Part shown: in pieces, positions 41,253 through 50,058 of the stretch
How positions within the stretch are numbered: the stretch's first letter is position 1
Layout: the number at the start of each line of letters is the position of its first letter
Source: Fibrobacter sp. UBA4223
GTDB taxonomy: Bacteria; Fibrobacterota; Fibrobacteria; Fibrobacterales; Fibrobacteraceae
Direction: 5' to 3'
Length of the DNA: 64,000 nt
Assembly (NCBI GenBank): GCA_002382975.1
Contig: DFTB01000014.1
Location: 19,229 to 83,228, forward strand
The notes under the pieces: generated by a model
What the model was told of the DNA's origin: nothing
What the model saw: the letters and a program-made list of their open reading frames with translations, nothing else
Databases searched by the model: none
Position numbers and translations under genes: made by a program

Positions 41253-42743
41253 ATGGACTGGATTGCAAGTAAAAAATGTTCGGCGGCCGATGCCGCGGCA
41301 ATGATTGAAAACGGCGATATCCTGGGCATTTCGGGTTTTACGCTTGCCGGATACCCCAAGGCGGTACCCAGCGCGCTGGCCGCTCGGGCCGAAAAGCTAC
41401 ACGGCGAAGGCAAGCCTTTCAAGGTGTCGCTATTCTCGGGAGCCTCTACCGGCGATAGCTGCGACGGTGCGCTGGCTCGGGCAAACGCCATCGACTTACG
41501 CATGCCTTACCAGAGCAATCCAAGCCTTCGCAAGGCCATCAACGACGGTTCTATCCGTTACATAGACGCACACCTGGGCAAGATGGGTTACCTGGTCCGC
41601 ACGGGAGCCGTGCCGACTCCGAAAATTGCCGTCATAGAGGTAAGCGCCATTTTGCCCGATGGCCGTGTGTGCCTTTCTACCTCCGGTGGAAATTCCGTCT
41701 GCTACCTGGAACGCTCCGAAAAGATTATCCTGGAGTTGAACACCCGCCTGGGCGATAGCTACATGGGCATCCACGACAACGCCCTGCCGGAACTGCCTCC
41801 ACACGCAAGACCTCTTGCCATTTACAGCGCAGGCGATCGCGTTGGAGAAGACCTTGTAAAGATTGACCCGAACAAGGTTATCGCCATCGTGGAAAATTCC
41901 GGCTACGACGAGGTAACACCCTTCGTAGAGCCCGACAGCGTTTCTACCAACATCGCCGAACGTATTCTGGACTTTATCCGTTTCGAAGAATCCAAGGGTA
42001 GGCTTCCCAAAGGAATGGCCTACCAGAGCGGTGTGGGTAAGGTGGCCAACGCTGTACTCACCGCCATGGCAAACGACGAGCGCCTGGGGCAAATCGACAT
42101 CTTTACCGAAGTCATTCAAGAAGCGGTTATCCCCCTGCTCAAAAAGGGCAAGCTAGGCGTGGCTAGCGGAACGGCCCTTACGCTCTCCCAGGGCGCGCAG
42201 GACGAATTTATCCGTAATGCCGCCGACTGGAAAAAACATTTTGTCATTCGGCAACAAGAGGTGAGCAACAGTCCTGACGTAATCCGTCGCGTTGGCGTCA
42301 TCTCCATGAACACCGCCCTAGAAGCGGATATTTTCGGGAACGTGAACAGTTCTCTCGTGTGCGGGTCTTCTATGATGAACGGCATCGGCGGGGCGGCAGA
42401 TTTTGCAAGGAACTGCGCTCTCGGATTTTTCTTGACGCCGTCGGTAGCCAAGGGCGGCGCCGTTTCCAGCATTGTGCCCTACGTGAGCCATGTGGACCAG
42501 ACAGAACACGACACCCAGATTTTTGTGACGGAGCAGGGACTTGCAGATTTGCGGGGCCTTGCCAGCGAAGAGCGGGCACGGCTTATTATCAAGGAATGCG
42601 CACACCCCGATTTCAAGGAACCGCTCACGGACTTCTTGGAATACAGCCTGAAACACGCCAAGGGCGTGCACATGCCCCTTGCGCTGAGCAGAGCCTTCGA
42701 GATGCACAACCGGTATCTTGAAACTGGCAAGATGCTACCGTAA
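41253..42743 (+). CDS. Acetyl-CoA hydrolase / succinate CoA-transferase family enzyme
   Basis: The 496-residue protein matches the Cat1-type class I CoA-transferases: GDILGISGFTLAGYPKAVP, FSGASTGDSCDG, and IDIFTEVIQEAVIPL, which should hold the catalytic Glu; GGAADFARNC and HVDQTEHDTQIFVTEQGLAD lie near the end. Members move CoA between acetate and succinate or cleave acetyl-CoA. In a succinate- and acetate-forming anaerobe it could recover CoA energy during fermentation; that link is inference. Confidence 0.9.
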   Translation: MDWIASKKCSAADAAAMIENGDILGISGFTLAGYPKAVPSALAARAEKLHGEGKPFKVSLFSGASTGDSCDGALARANAIDLRMPYQSNPSLRKAINDGSIRYIDAHLGKMGYLVRTGAVPTPKIAVIEVSAILPDGRVCLSTSGGNSVCYLERSEKIILELNTRLGDSYMGIHDNALPELPPHARPLAIYSAGDRVGEDLVKIDPNKVIAIVENSGYDEVTPFVEPDSVSTNIAERILDFIRFEESKGRLPKGMAYQSGVGKVANAVLTAMANDERLGQIDIFTEVIQEAVIPLLKKGKLGVASGTALTLSQGAQDEFIRNAADWKKHFVIRQQEVSNSPDVIRRVGVISMNTALEADIFGNVNSSLVCGSSMMNGIGGAADFARNCALGFFLTPSVAKGGAVSSIVPYVSHVDQTEHDTQIFVTEQGLADLRGLASEERARLIIKECAHPDFKEPLTDFLEYSLKHAKGVHMPLALSRAFEMHNRYLETGKMLP

Positions 42744-42805
42744 AAAATCGGGCCTGGATTCTTCGTTCTGGCTTCGCCTTCACTCAGAATGACAACAGCC
42801 GCTGC

Positions 42806-43045
42806 TTATTGTATAAGCGTGAACCGGTCCATGGTGCGGCCGTCGGGGAGCGTCACCGTGCTTTCGAAGTCCGACTTTTTGCGGACCCAGAGCGTTCCCT
42901 TGGGGTGATCAGGCGTCTCGTATTCGCTGCGGTAAACTACCAGAGGTTCCACCGTCTCGCAATCCAGAGCGATTTCCACCACGGTATAGACCATGGTCTC
43001 TTTCTTGTAATGGCGGTAGCGCCTGCCTTTTTCTGCAACGGACAT
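42806..43045 (-). CDS. DUF1653 protein
   Basis: The 79-residue protein has the DUF1653 pattern: GRRYRHYKKETMVYTVVEIA, LVVYRSEYETPDHPKGTLWV and a final MDRFTLI. The function of this small domain is not known. It lies 11 bp downstream of the patatin gene, on the same strand. Confidence 0.82.
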   Translation of the reverse strand: MSVAEKGRRYRHYKKETMVYTVVEIALDCETVEPLVVYRSEYETPDHPKGTLWVRKKSDFESTVTLPDGRTMDRFTLIQ

Positions 43046-43056
43046 AAAAACCCGAT

Positions 43057-43923
43057 TTACTTTTCCAAAAAATTCAGCAGGGCATCCAGGCGGGCGTTTA
43101 CATCCTTGCGGCCCAAGTTGTAAAGGTCCACCAGTTTGGACTTGTCCTTTTCCAGCCGGGAAATGTGCATGGCCTCGCTGGGGCGGAACACAAACACACT
43201 CCCTTCTTTTTCCTTTTTGGCAATCAGGTCCAGACAGGCGTTGTAACGCTCATGCCGGTTGGCCGCAGCCTCGATGAACTTCGGGTACTTGCGGTAGAGC
43301 AGCTTGAACAGGGGAATCATGGAGTTGGGTTTCTTGCGGAAACCTTCCGGCTGGGTCAAGAGAATCACGATCTTCTCGAACCCCTTCTTCTCCATAATCT
43401 CGAAAGGAATACTGTCGGCGATACCGCCGTCCAAAAGTTTTTTGCCGTCTAATTCTACGATGTGGCTCATCAGCGGGAGCGATGCCGAGGCGCGAATCGC
43501 GTTCATGTCGTGGGCATCGCGGTAGTCCATCACCCGCAGGTATTCCGCACCGCCCGTTTCCAGGTTGGAACTGCAGGCGTAAAATTCCGTCGTCTTGCAG
43601 GCCTCGGCGAATTTTTCCATGTCAAAAGGCTCTATCTCGTAAGGGATTTGCCTGTAGCAATAATCCACCTCGAAAAATTCGCCGGTACGAATCAGGTTTC
43701 CCCAGCCCATATATTTACTGGACTTGGAATGCACCGTATCGATACGGAAATTTCGGCCAATCTGTTCCGACAAGAAACTGCACAGGTGGGTCACGCCGGC
43801 AGAAGTTCCGCAGGCGCCTCCAAAGCGGAGCCCCAGCTCGTTGAACACGTCCAGAATACCGCCCGTGTAGGCGCCGCGCATGCCGCCTCCTTCCACAACC
43901 ACTGCCACTTTCTTGTACATCAT
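43057..43923 (-). CDS. Patatin-like phospholipase
   Basis: The 288-residue protein has the patatin oxyanion loop VVEGGGMRGAYTGGI, the nucleophile elbow GTSAG, and the catalytic Asp in KLLDGGIADSIPF. It is close to the YjjU/YlbK-type esterases of bacteria. Substrate is probably a phospholipid or acylated compound. No signal peptide. It overlaps nothing; the Nudix gene lies 3 bp upstream, and the run Nudix, patatin, DUF1653 is likely one transcript. Confidence 0.9.
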   Translation of the reverse strand: MMYKKVAVVVEGGGMRGAYTGGILDVFNELGLRFGGACGTSAGVTHLCSFLSEQIGRNFRIDTVHSKSSKYMGWGNLIRTGEFFEVDYCYRQIPYEIEPFDMEKFAEACKTTEFYACSSNLETGGAEYLRVMDYRDAHDMNAIRASASLPLMSHIVELDGKKLLDGGIADSIPFEIMEKKGFEKIVILLTQPEGFRKKPNSMIPLFKLLYRKYPKFIEAAANRHERYNACLDLIAKKEKEGSVFVFRPSEAMHISRLEKDKSKLVDLYNLGRKDVNARLDALLNFLEK

Positions 43924-43926
43924 GGG

Positions 43927-44466
43927 TTACAATCTAGAAATACTTTCGAGCCATTGGTAATCCTTCGGGTGGCTCACGAACCTTTCGGGGCGCTTGCGGT
44001 TCAGTTCCAGAAACTCCGGTACCGTCATCCACACGAAATCGTCCACCTCGCCGGGCTGTGGCACCAGATGGCGGGCCTCTTCGTCGGTAAGCGTTATTTT
44101 GTATGTATCGTAATATTCGTTGTCGAAATAAGTGCCGTCGTTCAAGACACTTTCGTGGGTCGCTTCAAAGAGGTATTCCAAATCACCTGAATTTTTATGG
44201 ACGCCTAATTCCTCTTTCAGTTCTCGGACGGCGGCATTCCGGCTGGTGTCGCCAGCAGAGATGTGGCCCGCGCAGCTGGTGTCCAGAAGGTTCGGGTTAT
44301 TCTCTTTCAAATGACTGCGAAGCTGGAAAAGTACACGGCCCGTTCCATCAAAGGCCCAGATATGGACTGTGCGGTGCCATAGCCCTTTGGCATGAACCTC
44401 CGTTCGCCCGCAAGAATACCCTGCCGGGCTTCCGTCAGGGTTCAGGATGTCGATTTGTTCTTCCAT
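43927..44466 (-). CDS. Nudix hydrolase, isopentenyl-diphosphate isomerase-like
   Basis: The 179-residue protein has a Nudix box GHISAGDTSRNAAVRELKEE followed by LGV; the first Glu of the consensus is replaced by Asp while RELKEELG is intact. HAKGLWHRTVHIWAF and QLRSHLKENNPNLLD are typical of the YfcD/IDI-like Nudix subgroup. Substrate not known. First gene of the run with patatin and DUF1653. Confidence 0.86.
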   Translation of the reverse strand: MEEQIDILNPDGSPAGYSCGRTEVHAKGLWHRTVHIWAFDGTGRVLFQLRSHLKENNPNLLDTSCAGHISAGDTSRNAAVRELKEELGVHKNSGDLEYLFEATHESVLNDGTYFDNEYYDTYKITLTDEEARHLVPQPGEVDDFVWMTVPEFLELNRKRPERFVSHPKDYQWLESISRL

Positions 44467-44483
44467 AGATGGAAATATAAAAA

Positions 44484-44571
44484 GGAGATGCCCGCCTGCG
44501 CGGGCATGACAATGAAGGGTGCGGGCATGACGAAAACCATTCCCTCGTCATCCTCGCGAAAGCGAGGATCT
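44484..44571. repeat. Palindromic intergenic repeats
   Basis: One GGAGATGCCCG..CGGGCATGAC copy (44484-44512), a half copy GCGGGCATGAC (44521-44531) and one GTCATCCTCGC..GCGAGGATCT copy (44547-44571) fill the gap between convergent-facing transcripts. Confidence 0.7.
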
Positions 44572-44581
44572 ATATGCAGCC

Positions 44582-46363
44582 TTACTTATTGTAAATCGCC
44601 TGGAGGGCGCCTGCCAAAAATGCCAAGGGAGCATTCCAGTTGATGGCCACTTCGTTGGTAGCATAGCTGCAGCGGTCATCCAAGTAAGCCAGGGCAGGCT
44701 TGTCGGCTGCGGCGTAGTTCGGGCATTTCCAATGGTCCGTCCCGTTCAGGTTGATATCCTGCTTGCCCAGGTGAGGACCACCCACCAGCATACCGGGCAC
44801 CGGATCGTCCACAAAGTCCGATTCGCTGGGACGATGGTGCGGATTGCGGGGGCTGCGGAAACCAAAGCCCGTCACATAGGTAATGTCCATGGGGTTTTTA
44901 CCCAGCAGGTAATCCAGGCACTGCTGCGCACCGTCCAAATAACTCTTGTCGTTAGTCAAGAGGTAGGCCTGCAAAAGCACAATGCCGTTGTTCGCCACGG
45001 CACTGTTGCTGCCCCAGTTCCAGTTCCAAGGGTGCATGGGGAGCCTGTAGGCGCTGGTATCGCCGATAGAACGCAGGCTGTTCGCCTCGTCCAGCAAAAT
45101 CTTCTTTGCCACACCGGCAAGGCTATCGCCGAACACCTTAGGAGCATTTACCACACGGAAAACCGCAAGCATGTTCAGGTCGCCCCACCAGACGCCATTC
45201 TGGGTGAAGGGGTTTGCCTTCAAGTCTTCTAGGTAAGCGGCCGTGGCCTTGTCCGTTGACGGGTTTGCCCCGGATGCCACCTTCGCATTGAAAAGTTCAG
45301 CCGCCGCAAAACGGAATTCGTCCTTGCCGTCTTCGTTACCGGGGGCGTAGCTTCCCGTATTCACATCGGCGGGCTGCTTGTAGAACATTTCCGGATTCTT
45401 CTTCGCCCAGGCGTAGGCCGCTTCCGCCGCTTTAAGCAACTTGGAACTGTAGGCCTTGTCGAAGGGAGCATACACCACGCTGGCCTGGGCCATCACGCCT
45501 GCAAAATCCAGAGCCGCCGTCACGCTTTTCAGGATGGCGTAACGGGGAGCGCCATCCTGTTCAGGCAATACACTGCCGCAGAACTTGAGGGTCGAAACCT
45601 TGTGGAATACACCGCCATCCTTGTCCTGCAGGGTCAGCATCCAGTCCAGGTTATAGCGGACTTCTTCTAGAAGCAGGGGCAGCTTCGCGTACTCCCGCGG
45701 GATATCCCAGCTCAGGGTGTCCGCATATTTCGGGAACTTTTCGTACAGATCCAGCAGGGTCCATACCGTAATGCCGGAATTCACGATGTACTTGCCGTAA
45801 TCGCCGGCGTCGTACCAACCGCGAGGGGATTTGATAGTCTTGCCCGCGCCCTTGCCGCCTGTGGCCTTGTCGGTACCATAAACGATAACCTTGTCGTCCA
45901 TGTGGCCTGCCGCACGGACCCACTTGTCGGCATAAGGGGCCACCAGGGGCATGCTGGCCCGCTGGTAATAGAACCACTTGAGGCTCGCCTTGGTGACACC
46001 TTCATAGACATTCTTGCCCACGGTAATGGGGTTGCCGATGTACGCTCCTGCGCGGAACAGGCGGTAAGTACCCGGAGTCTTTACCGCAGAGATGTCGAAC
46101 ACCTGGATCTCTTCGCCGCTGTATTCCCACTCGAGCACGTAGGGGGCTGCGAGTTTCAATACAGTCTTCCCGTTCAAATCCCGGACTTCAAGCCCGTTGG
46201 CGTCGTTACCGGGAATCACCACCTGTTTTTCGGCCCCGGGAGCATAACCCAGCTGGTTCATCAGGGGGCCTGCAATGGCCGTGGCAGAACAAAGGGAAAC
46301 AACGGCTACGGCAGACAAAGCCACCGCACCCATACTAGAAAAAAAACTTTTGCAGGTATTCAT
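44582..46363 (-). CDS. Glycoside hydrolase family 9 cellulase
   Basis: From ATG 46361-46363 the protein has 593 residues with a signal peptide (MNTCKSFFSSMGAVALSAVA). An Ig-like domain (MNQLGYAPGAEKQVVIPG) is followed by the GH9 alpha-toroid: GWYDAGDYGKYIVNSG with the catalytic Asp pair, then DKDGGVFHKVS, and GKNPMDITYVTGFG..RNPHHRPS near the end with the conserved His and Arg. GH9 enzymes invert at the anomeric carbon and cut cellulose. The order Ig then GH9 is the common bacterial form. An open frame extends to 46474 but that part looks non-coding. Confidence 0.93.
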   Translation of the reverse strand: MNTCKSFFSSMGAVALSAVAVVSLCSATAIAGPLMNQLGYAPGAEKQVVIPGNDANGLEVRDLNGKTVLKLAAPYVLEWEYSGEEIQVFDISAVKTPGTYRLFRAGAYIGNPITVGKNVYEGVTKASLKWFYYQRASMPLVAPYADKWVRAAGHMDDKVIVYGTDKATGGKGAGKTIKSPRGWYDAGDYGKYIVNSGITVWTLLDLYEKFPKYADTLSWDIPREYAKLPLLLEEVRYNLDWMLTLQDKDGGVFHKVSTLKFCGSVLPEQDGAPRYAILKSVTAALDFAGVMAQASVVYAPFDKAYSSKLLKAAEAAYAWAKKNPEMFYKQPADVNTGSYAPGNEDGKDEFRFAAAELFNAKVASGANPSTDKATAAYLEDLKANPFTQNGVWWGDLNMLAVFRVVNAPKVFGDSLAGVAKKILLDEANSLRSIGDTSAYRLPMHPWNWNWGSNSAVANNGIVLLQAYLLTNDKSYLDGAQQCLDYLLGKNPMDITYVTGFGFRSPRNPHHRPSESDFVDDPVPGMLVGGPHLGKQDINLNGTDHWKCPNYAAADKPALAYLDDRCSYATNEVAINWNAPLAFLAGALQAIYNK

Positions 46364-46515
46364 GGCCAGAATATACCTAAAAAAGGCACTTTCCTGTACC
46401 CACTCTGCCAAATTTCCTGTTTTCCCTTGAAAACAGGGACGGGCAAAAAACAAAAATGTAGAAACTATACTCAAAACCGGCCCGTTTTTTCTAACTTAAA
46501 ATGAGGAGGGCCTTT

Positions 46516-47289
46516 GTGAAAAAAAGTCTGTTTCTGTTTAGCCTGATAGTTATACTCTCTTCCGAAGCCCTTGCATACGAATCCGAACGCATATTAAATG
46601 CGACGGTATCCGACGCTCCAGAAGTACATGGTTCCAATACGACACAAGAACCTTATTCGTCAATGTGGCGAGTCAGTGGGAAAGTAATTGGTGCAAAAGA
46701 AGAGAAAATCGACGATAAGGAGCGGACTTATGAAATAGGAGGCGTAGAAGGATCCGGAAAAATAGACTATTTGCACAAAAGTGGAACCCTTATATTTGGA
46801 GCCGGTCTAGGCTACGATGATGGACTATATTACCATCTTACATTAGGTTGGAATTTTCGGTATTTCGAATTTGGTTTTTTCACAGGACACATTCTGTTCC
46901 GTGATATCAAATATAGCGGAGAAAAGTGCGTGGAAACCGAAAAAAATAACGTGACCATAGATGGGGCCGTATTCTGGAGCAGGACTGTATGTGCGTCATA
47001 CGAGCCTTTTGAAAAAGAGGAAATAAAATATGTTGAAGATTTGTTCTTTGGTGGATTTGTAGGAATCATTATAGGCAAGTCATTCCTGAATTACAGTTTC
47101 AGCATAGAGGGCTTTGATATTGTAGATACACCTATCTTGTCGCATTATATTTCAATGGGGTACAGGTTTGGCGATTTTATTGAACTCAGCTTAGGCACCG
47201 TATTGACCAATGTTGGTTCATTGGAATCCGGTTATGTGTATGGCATTACAGGAACTGTCGGTTTTTACTTGATGCCCTTATTTCAATAA
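46516..47289 (+). CDS. Secreted hypothetical protein
   Basis: The start is set at GTG 46516 because AGGAGG lies 6 nt before it; the ATG at 46501 would place that site inside the gene. The 257-residue product has a signal peptide (KKSLFLFSLIVILSSEALAY). The rest shows alternating strands and Gly (LIFGAGLGYDDGLYYHLTLG, YGITGTVGFYLMPLF), as in outer-membrane barrels. No family is recognised. Its base composition is more AT-rich than that of its neighbours. Confidence 0.6.
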   Translation: MKKSLFLFSLIVILSSEALAYESERILNATVSDAPEVHGSNTTQEPYSSMWRVSGKVIGAKEEKIDDKERTYEIGGVEGSGKIDYLHKSGTLIFGAGLGYDDGLYYHLTLGWNFRYFEFGFFTGHILFRDIKYSGEKCVETEKNNVTIDGAVFWSRTVCASYEPFEKEEIKYVEDLFFGGFVGIIIGKSFLNYSFSIEGFDIVDTPILSHYISMGYRFGDFIELSLGTVLTNVGSLESGYVYGITGTVGFYLMPLFQ

Positions 47290-47299
47290 TGGGCGATAC

Positions 47300-47331
47300 A
47301 AAAAAACCGCAGCTTTGGACTGCGGCTTTTT
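47300..47331 (+). terminator. Terminator after the 46516 gene
   Basis: CCGCAG pairs with CTGCGG around a 7-nt loop, with an A run before and five T residues after. Confidence 0.75.
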
Positions 47332-47334
47332 AGA

Positions 47335-47363
47335 GGAGATCCCCGCCTGCGCGGGGATGACAA
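47335..47363. repeat. Palindromic repeat GGAGATCCCCG..CGGGGATGAC
   Basis: Same pattern as at 23425 with the inner base pair changed from G-C to C-G on both sides, so the pairing is kept. Confidence 0.7.
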
Positions 47364-47397
47364 ATGCGGAGCAGGGCTTTTCACCCCAAACCACTGT

Positions 47398-48207
47398 TTA
47401 CTTCTTAGAGCGATGGCTGTTCTTGATCCATTCGGTCTTATGGACTTCGGGGATATCGTCCAGCAGGCGGAGCGTATGCGGCTCAGTGGTGTTGTCCAGC
47501 ACTTCTGCCGGAGTACCCTGGTTCACAATCTTTCCGTCGTGCATGATGAAGATACGGTCAGACACGTAGTTGGCAAGACCGATATCGTGGGTCACGAACA
47601 CCACGGTCATCTTCAGCTCGTCTTTCAACTTGCGCAGGTAATCCAGAATGTTGGCGCGCACGCAGGCGTCCACCATGGAGGTGGCTTCGTCAGCGATCAG
47701 CACCTTCGGGCGGAGCGCGAAGATACGGGCCAAAAGCATACGCTGCATCTGACCACCCGAAAGCTCGAACGGATACTTGCCTTCGATATCGGAGGGCTTC
47801 ACGTTCACGGCCATCAGGCCTTCGTCCACACGGCGGCGGACTTCTTCCTTGGAGGGCTTGTTCTTGAGCACGTTCAGGGCGTCTTCCAGCTGGCTACGGA
47901 TAGTAAAGAACTGGTTGAAGCATCCGAACGGGTCCTGGAATACGAACTGAACCTCGTTCCAGTGGTCCTTCAGGTTCTTGATCTTGTGATCCCTGTAAAG
48001 AAACTGGCCGCGGGTGGGTTCGTAGAGGCCGAGCATGATTTTTGCCAGCACGGACTTGCCGCAACCGGAGCCGCCCACGATGGAGATGAATTCTTCGTCA
48101 TAGATGTCGAAGGAAACATCCTTCACGGCGGTCTTCAGGGTCTTGCCCGCGCCAAAGTCCTTGCTAATGCGCTTGGCAGAAAATACAACAGGCTTATCAC
48201 TCAGCAT
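47398..48207 (-). CDS. Oligopeptide ABC importer ATPase (DppF/OppF type)
   Basis: The 269-residue protein has Walker A IVGGSGCGKSVLAK, the signature PFELSGGQMQRMLLARIF and Walker B VLIADEATSMVD. It is the last gene of the importer operon and overlaps its upstream ATPase gene by 11 bp. In this family two ATPases form a heterodimer under the two permeases. Slightly shorter than the usual 320 residues, lacking the C-terminal iron-sulfur-like extension seen in the partner. Confidence 0.92.
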   Translation of the reverse strand: MLSDKPVVFSAKRISKDFGAGKTLKTAVKDVSFDIYDEEFISIVGGSGCGKSVLAKIMLGLYEPTRGQFLYRDHKIKNLKDHWNEVQFVFQDPFGCFNQFFTIRSQLEDALNVLKNKPSKEEVRRRVDEGLMAVNVKPSDIEGKYPFELSGGQMQRMLLARIFALRPKVLIADEATSMVDACVRANILDYLRKLKDELKMTVVFVTHDIGLANYVSDRIFIMHDGKIVNQGTPAEVLDNTTEPHTLRLLDDIPEVHKTEWIKNSHRSKK

Positions 48208-49198
48208 AATCGCACCTCACATCACGACCACCGACAACGCGGAGGTTCTGGGTATTCTTCTTGCAGTCGGGGCATGCCTTTTTGCAACGGTCGGCAAAGC
48301 GGCAACCCGTAATCTTGTTACGCAGGCTCGGAGGTGCGCCTTCGATTGCCACCGGGTGGCGGTGACGCTGGCTGGCCTCGGTACTGAGCATGGCTCCCAT
48401 AAGAGCCTGGGTATAGGGGTGACGGGGATCCTTCACCACCTGTTCTGCAGTGCCCTTTTCCACGAATTCGCCGGCGTACATGATGGCGATATTGTCGGCC
48501 ACGTGGTACAGCAGCGGAAGTTCGTGGGTAATGAAAATCATGGTGCTGAAGATGCCCTTGTCCAAAAGGTCAAAGATCAACTTGATCACTTCTTTCTGGG
48601 TAGAAACGTCCAGAGCGGAAGTGGGTTCGTCGGCAATCACCATCTGGGGGTTCAAAAGCGTAGAGATACCGATCACGGAACGCTGGCGTTCACCGGCGGT
48701 AAGCTGGATGGGGTAAGAATCCAGCACGCGCTTGGTGTCCATGCCAAACAGGTCGAAGCGCTCGCAAAGGCGGTCATAGACTTCCTTCTTGTCCAGGTGC
48801 TTACCGGGCTGCTGGTGGGCGCCAATCACGTCGGCGGCGATATCCTTGATTTTGCGGACCGGGTTCAGGGCGTTAAAAGCGCCTTGGGGAATCATGGAAA
48901 CCTTCTGGGCGAGCACGTTCTTGCGAACATCCTCGATAGAGCGGTTCATCAAAGATTCCATCTTGTCGCCGCTCTTTACGCGCACGTCACCGTCGCCTTC
49001 GGGATAGAGAGGCGGGATGCACATGCCCATAAGGCCAGACACCAAGGTGGACTTACCGCAACCGGATTCACCGGCGATACCCAGGATTTCACCCTGCTTC
49101 ATGGAGAAGCTCACATTGGTCACCGCGTGGGTCTTGTCGCCAAAGCGGCCCAGGTAGTAGAGGCTCAGGTTTTCGACTTCAAATACATTTTCAGACAT
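48197..49198 (-). CDS. Oligopeptide ABC importer ATPase (DppD/OppD type)
   Basis: The 333-residue protein has Walker A GIAGESGCGKSTLVSGL, the signature YPIQLTAGERQRSVIGIS, where the usual SGGxxQR reads TAGERQR, and Walker B MVIADEPTSALD. The C-terminal CRFADRCKKACPDCKK is the four-Cys motif of peptide importers. The change in the signature Ser-Gly-Gly is unusual: LTAGERQR is seen in the nickel/peptide group. Fourth gene of the operon. Confidence 0.92.
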   Translation of the reverse strand: MSENVFEVENLSLYYLGRFGDKTHAVTNVSFSMKQGEILGIAGESGCGKSTLVSGLMGMCIPPLYPEGDGDVRVKSGDKMESLMNRSIEDVRKNVLAQKVSMIPQGAFNALNPVRKIKDIAADVIGAHQQPGKHLDKKEVYDRLCERFDLFGMDTKRVLDSYPIQLTAGERQRSVIGISTLLNPQMVIADEPTSALDVSTQKEVIKLIFDLLDKGIFSTMIFITHELPLLYHVADNIAIMYAGEFVEKGTAEQVVKDPRHPYTQALMGAMLSTEASQRHRHPVAIEGAPPSLRNKITGCRFADRCKKACPDCKKNTQNLRVVGGRDVRCDYAE

Positions 49199-49210
49199 TT
49201 TCTAAACCTC

Positions 49211-50056
49211 CTACTTGCGAAGACGCGGGTTAAAGACGCCTTCCATGGAAGTATTGATCAGGAACAGCGCAAACACCGTCAGGGTAATGATGATGGTGGC
49301 GGGCAAGAAGGCGATCCAGATGCCGTCGGAAAGGGCACCGTTGTCCTTCGCCTGGTTCAAGATGATACCCAGAGAAGTGGAATCCAGAGGACCAAGGCCG
49401 ATCATGGAGATGGAGGCTTCGGAAAGGATGCCGGAGGACACCTGCATGATGAACACCATGAACACGTAAGAAAGCAGGTACGGAAGCACATGCTTGATAA
49501 CGATCGTGAGCGTAGACGCACCGTTGATCTTTGCAAGGGAGATATGGTCACGGCTGCGCAGCGAAGAAGCCTGGGCACGCACCGCACGGGCAGACCAGCT
49601 CCAAGCCGTAAGGCCGATGATAAGACCAATCAGCGTCAAAGAACGACCGTCCTTAACAGCAGAGCTGATAAGCACGAGAATCACGAACTGCGGAATCACG
49701 ATGAAGATGTTGGTGAGCATGTTCAACACTTCGTCAATCCATCCGCCGCGGAAACCGCCAAAGAGGCCGATAAGCACACCGATGGTGGTGGCGATGATGC
49801 CCGCCACAAGACCCACGTAGAGGGAGCTGCGGAGGCCTTCGATCAAGAGAGACACGTAGTCACGGCCCAGGTGGTCGGTACCCAGCAGGTGTTCGCCGCT
49901 AGAACCCGCATAGGGCCCAGCCACGATGTCACGAGCGTTGATGTCCACATGGTAGAACATGGGGCCAAACAGCGCAATCAACAGGGTAATAATGAAAATC
50001 GAGATACCGATGACAAACATCGGGGACTTGAGAAGGTTTCTTAATAGTTTTCCCAT
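49211..50056 (-). CDS. Oligopeptide ABC importer permease (DppC type)
   Basis: The 281-residue protein has six hydrophobic spans and the contact loop RSRDHISLAKINGASTLTII followed by HVLPY, the EAA-type motif that binds the ATPases. SGEHLLGTDHLGRDYVSLLI is the N-terminal signature of DppC-type permeases. Third gene of the operon, 2 bp from the upstream permease. Confidence 0.92.
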   Translation of the reverse strand: MGKLLRNLLKSPMFVIGISIFIITLLIALFGPMFYHVDINARDIVAGPYAGSSGEHLLGTDHLGRDYVSLLIEGLRSSLYVGLVAGIIATTIGVLIGLFGGFRGGWIDEVLNMLTNIFIVIPQFVILVLISSAVKDGRSLTLIGLIIGLTAWSWSARAVRAQASSLRSRDHISLAKINGASTLTIVIKHVLPYLLSYVFMVFIMQVSSGILSEASISMIGLGPLDSTSLGIILNQAKDNGALSDGIWIAFLPATIIITLTVFALFLINTSMEGVFNPRLRK

Positions 50057-50058
50057 GA

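Noticed and set aside
48104..50044. A 646-codon open frame opposite the importer genes
   Set aside because: It runs over three genes with clear ABC motifs on the other strand and is His/Gly-rich nonsense.
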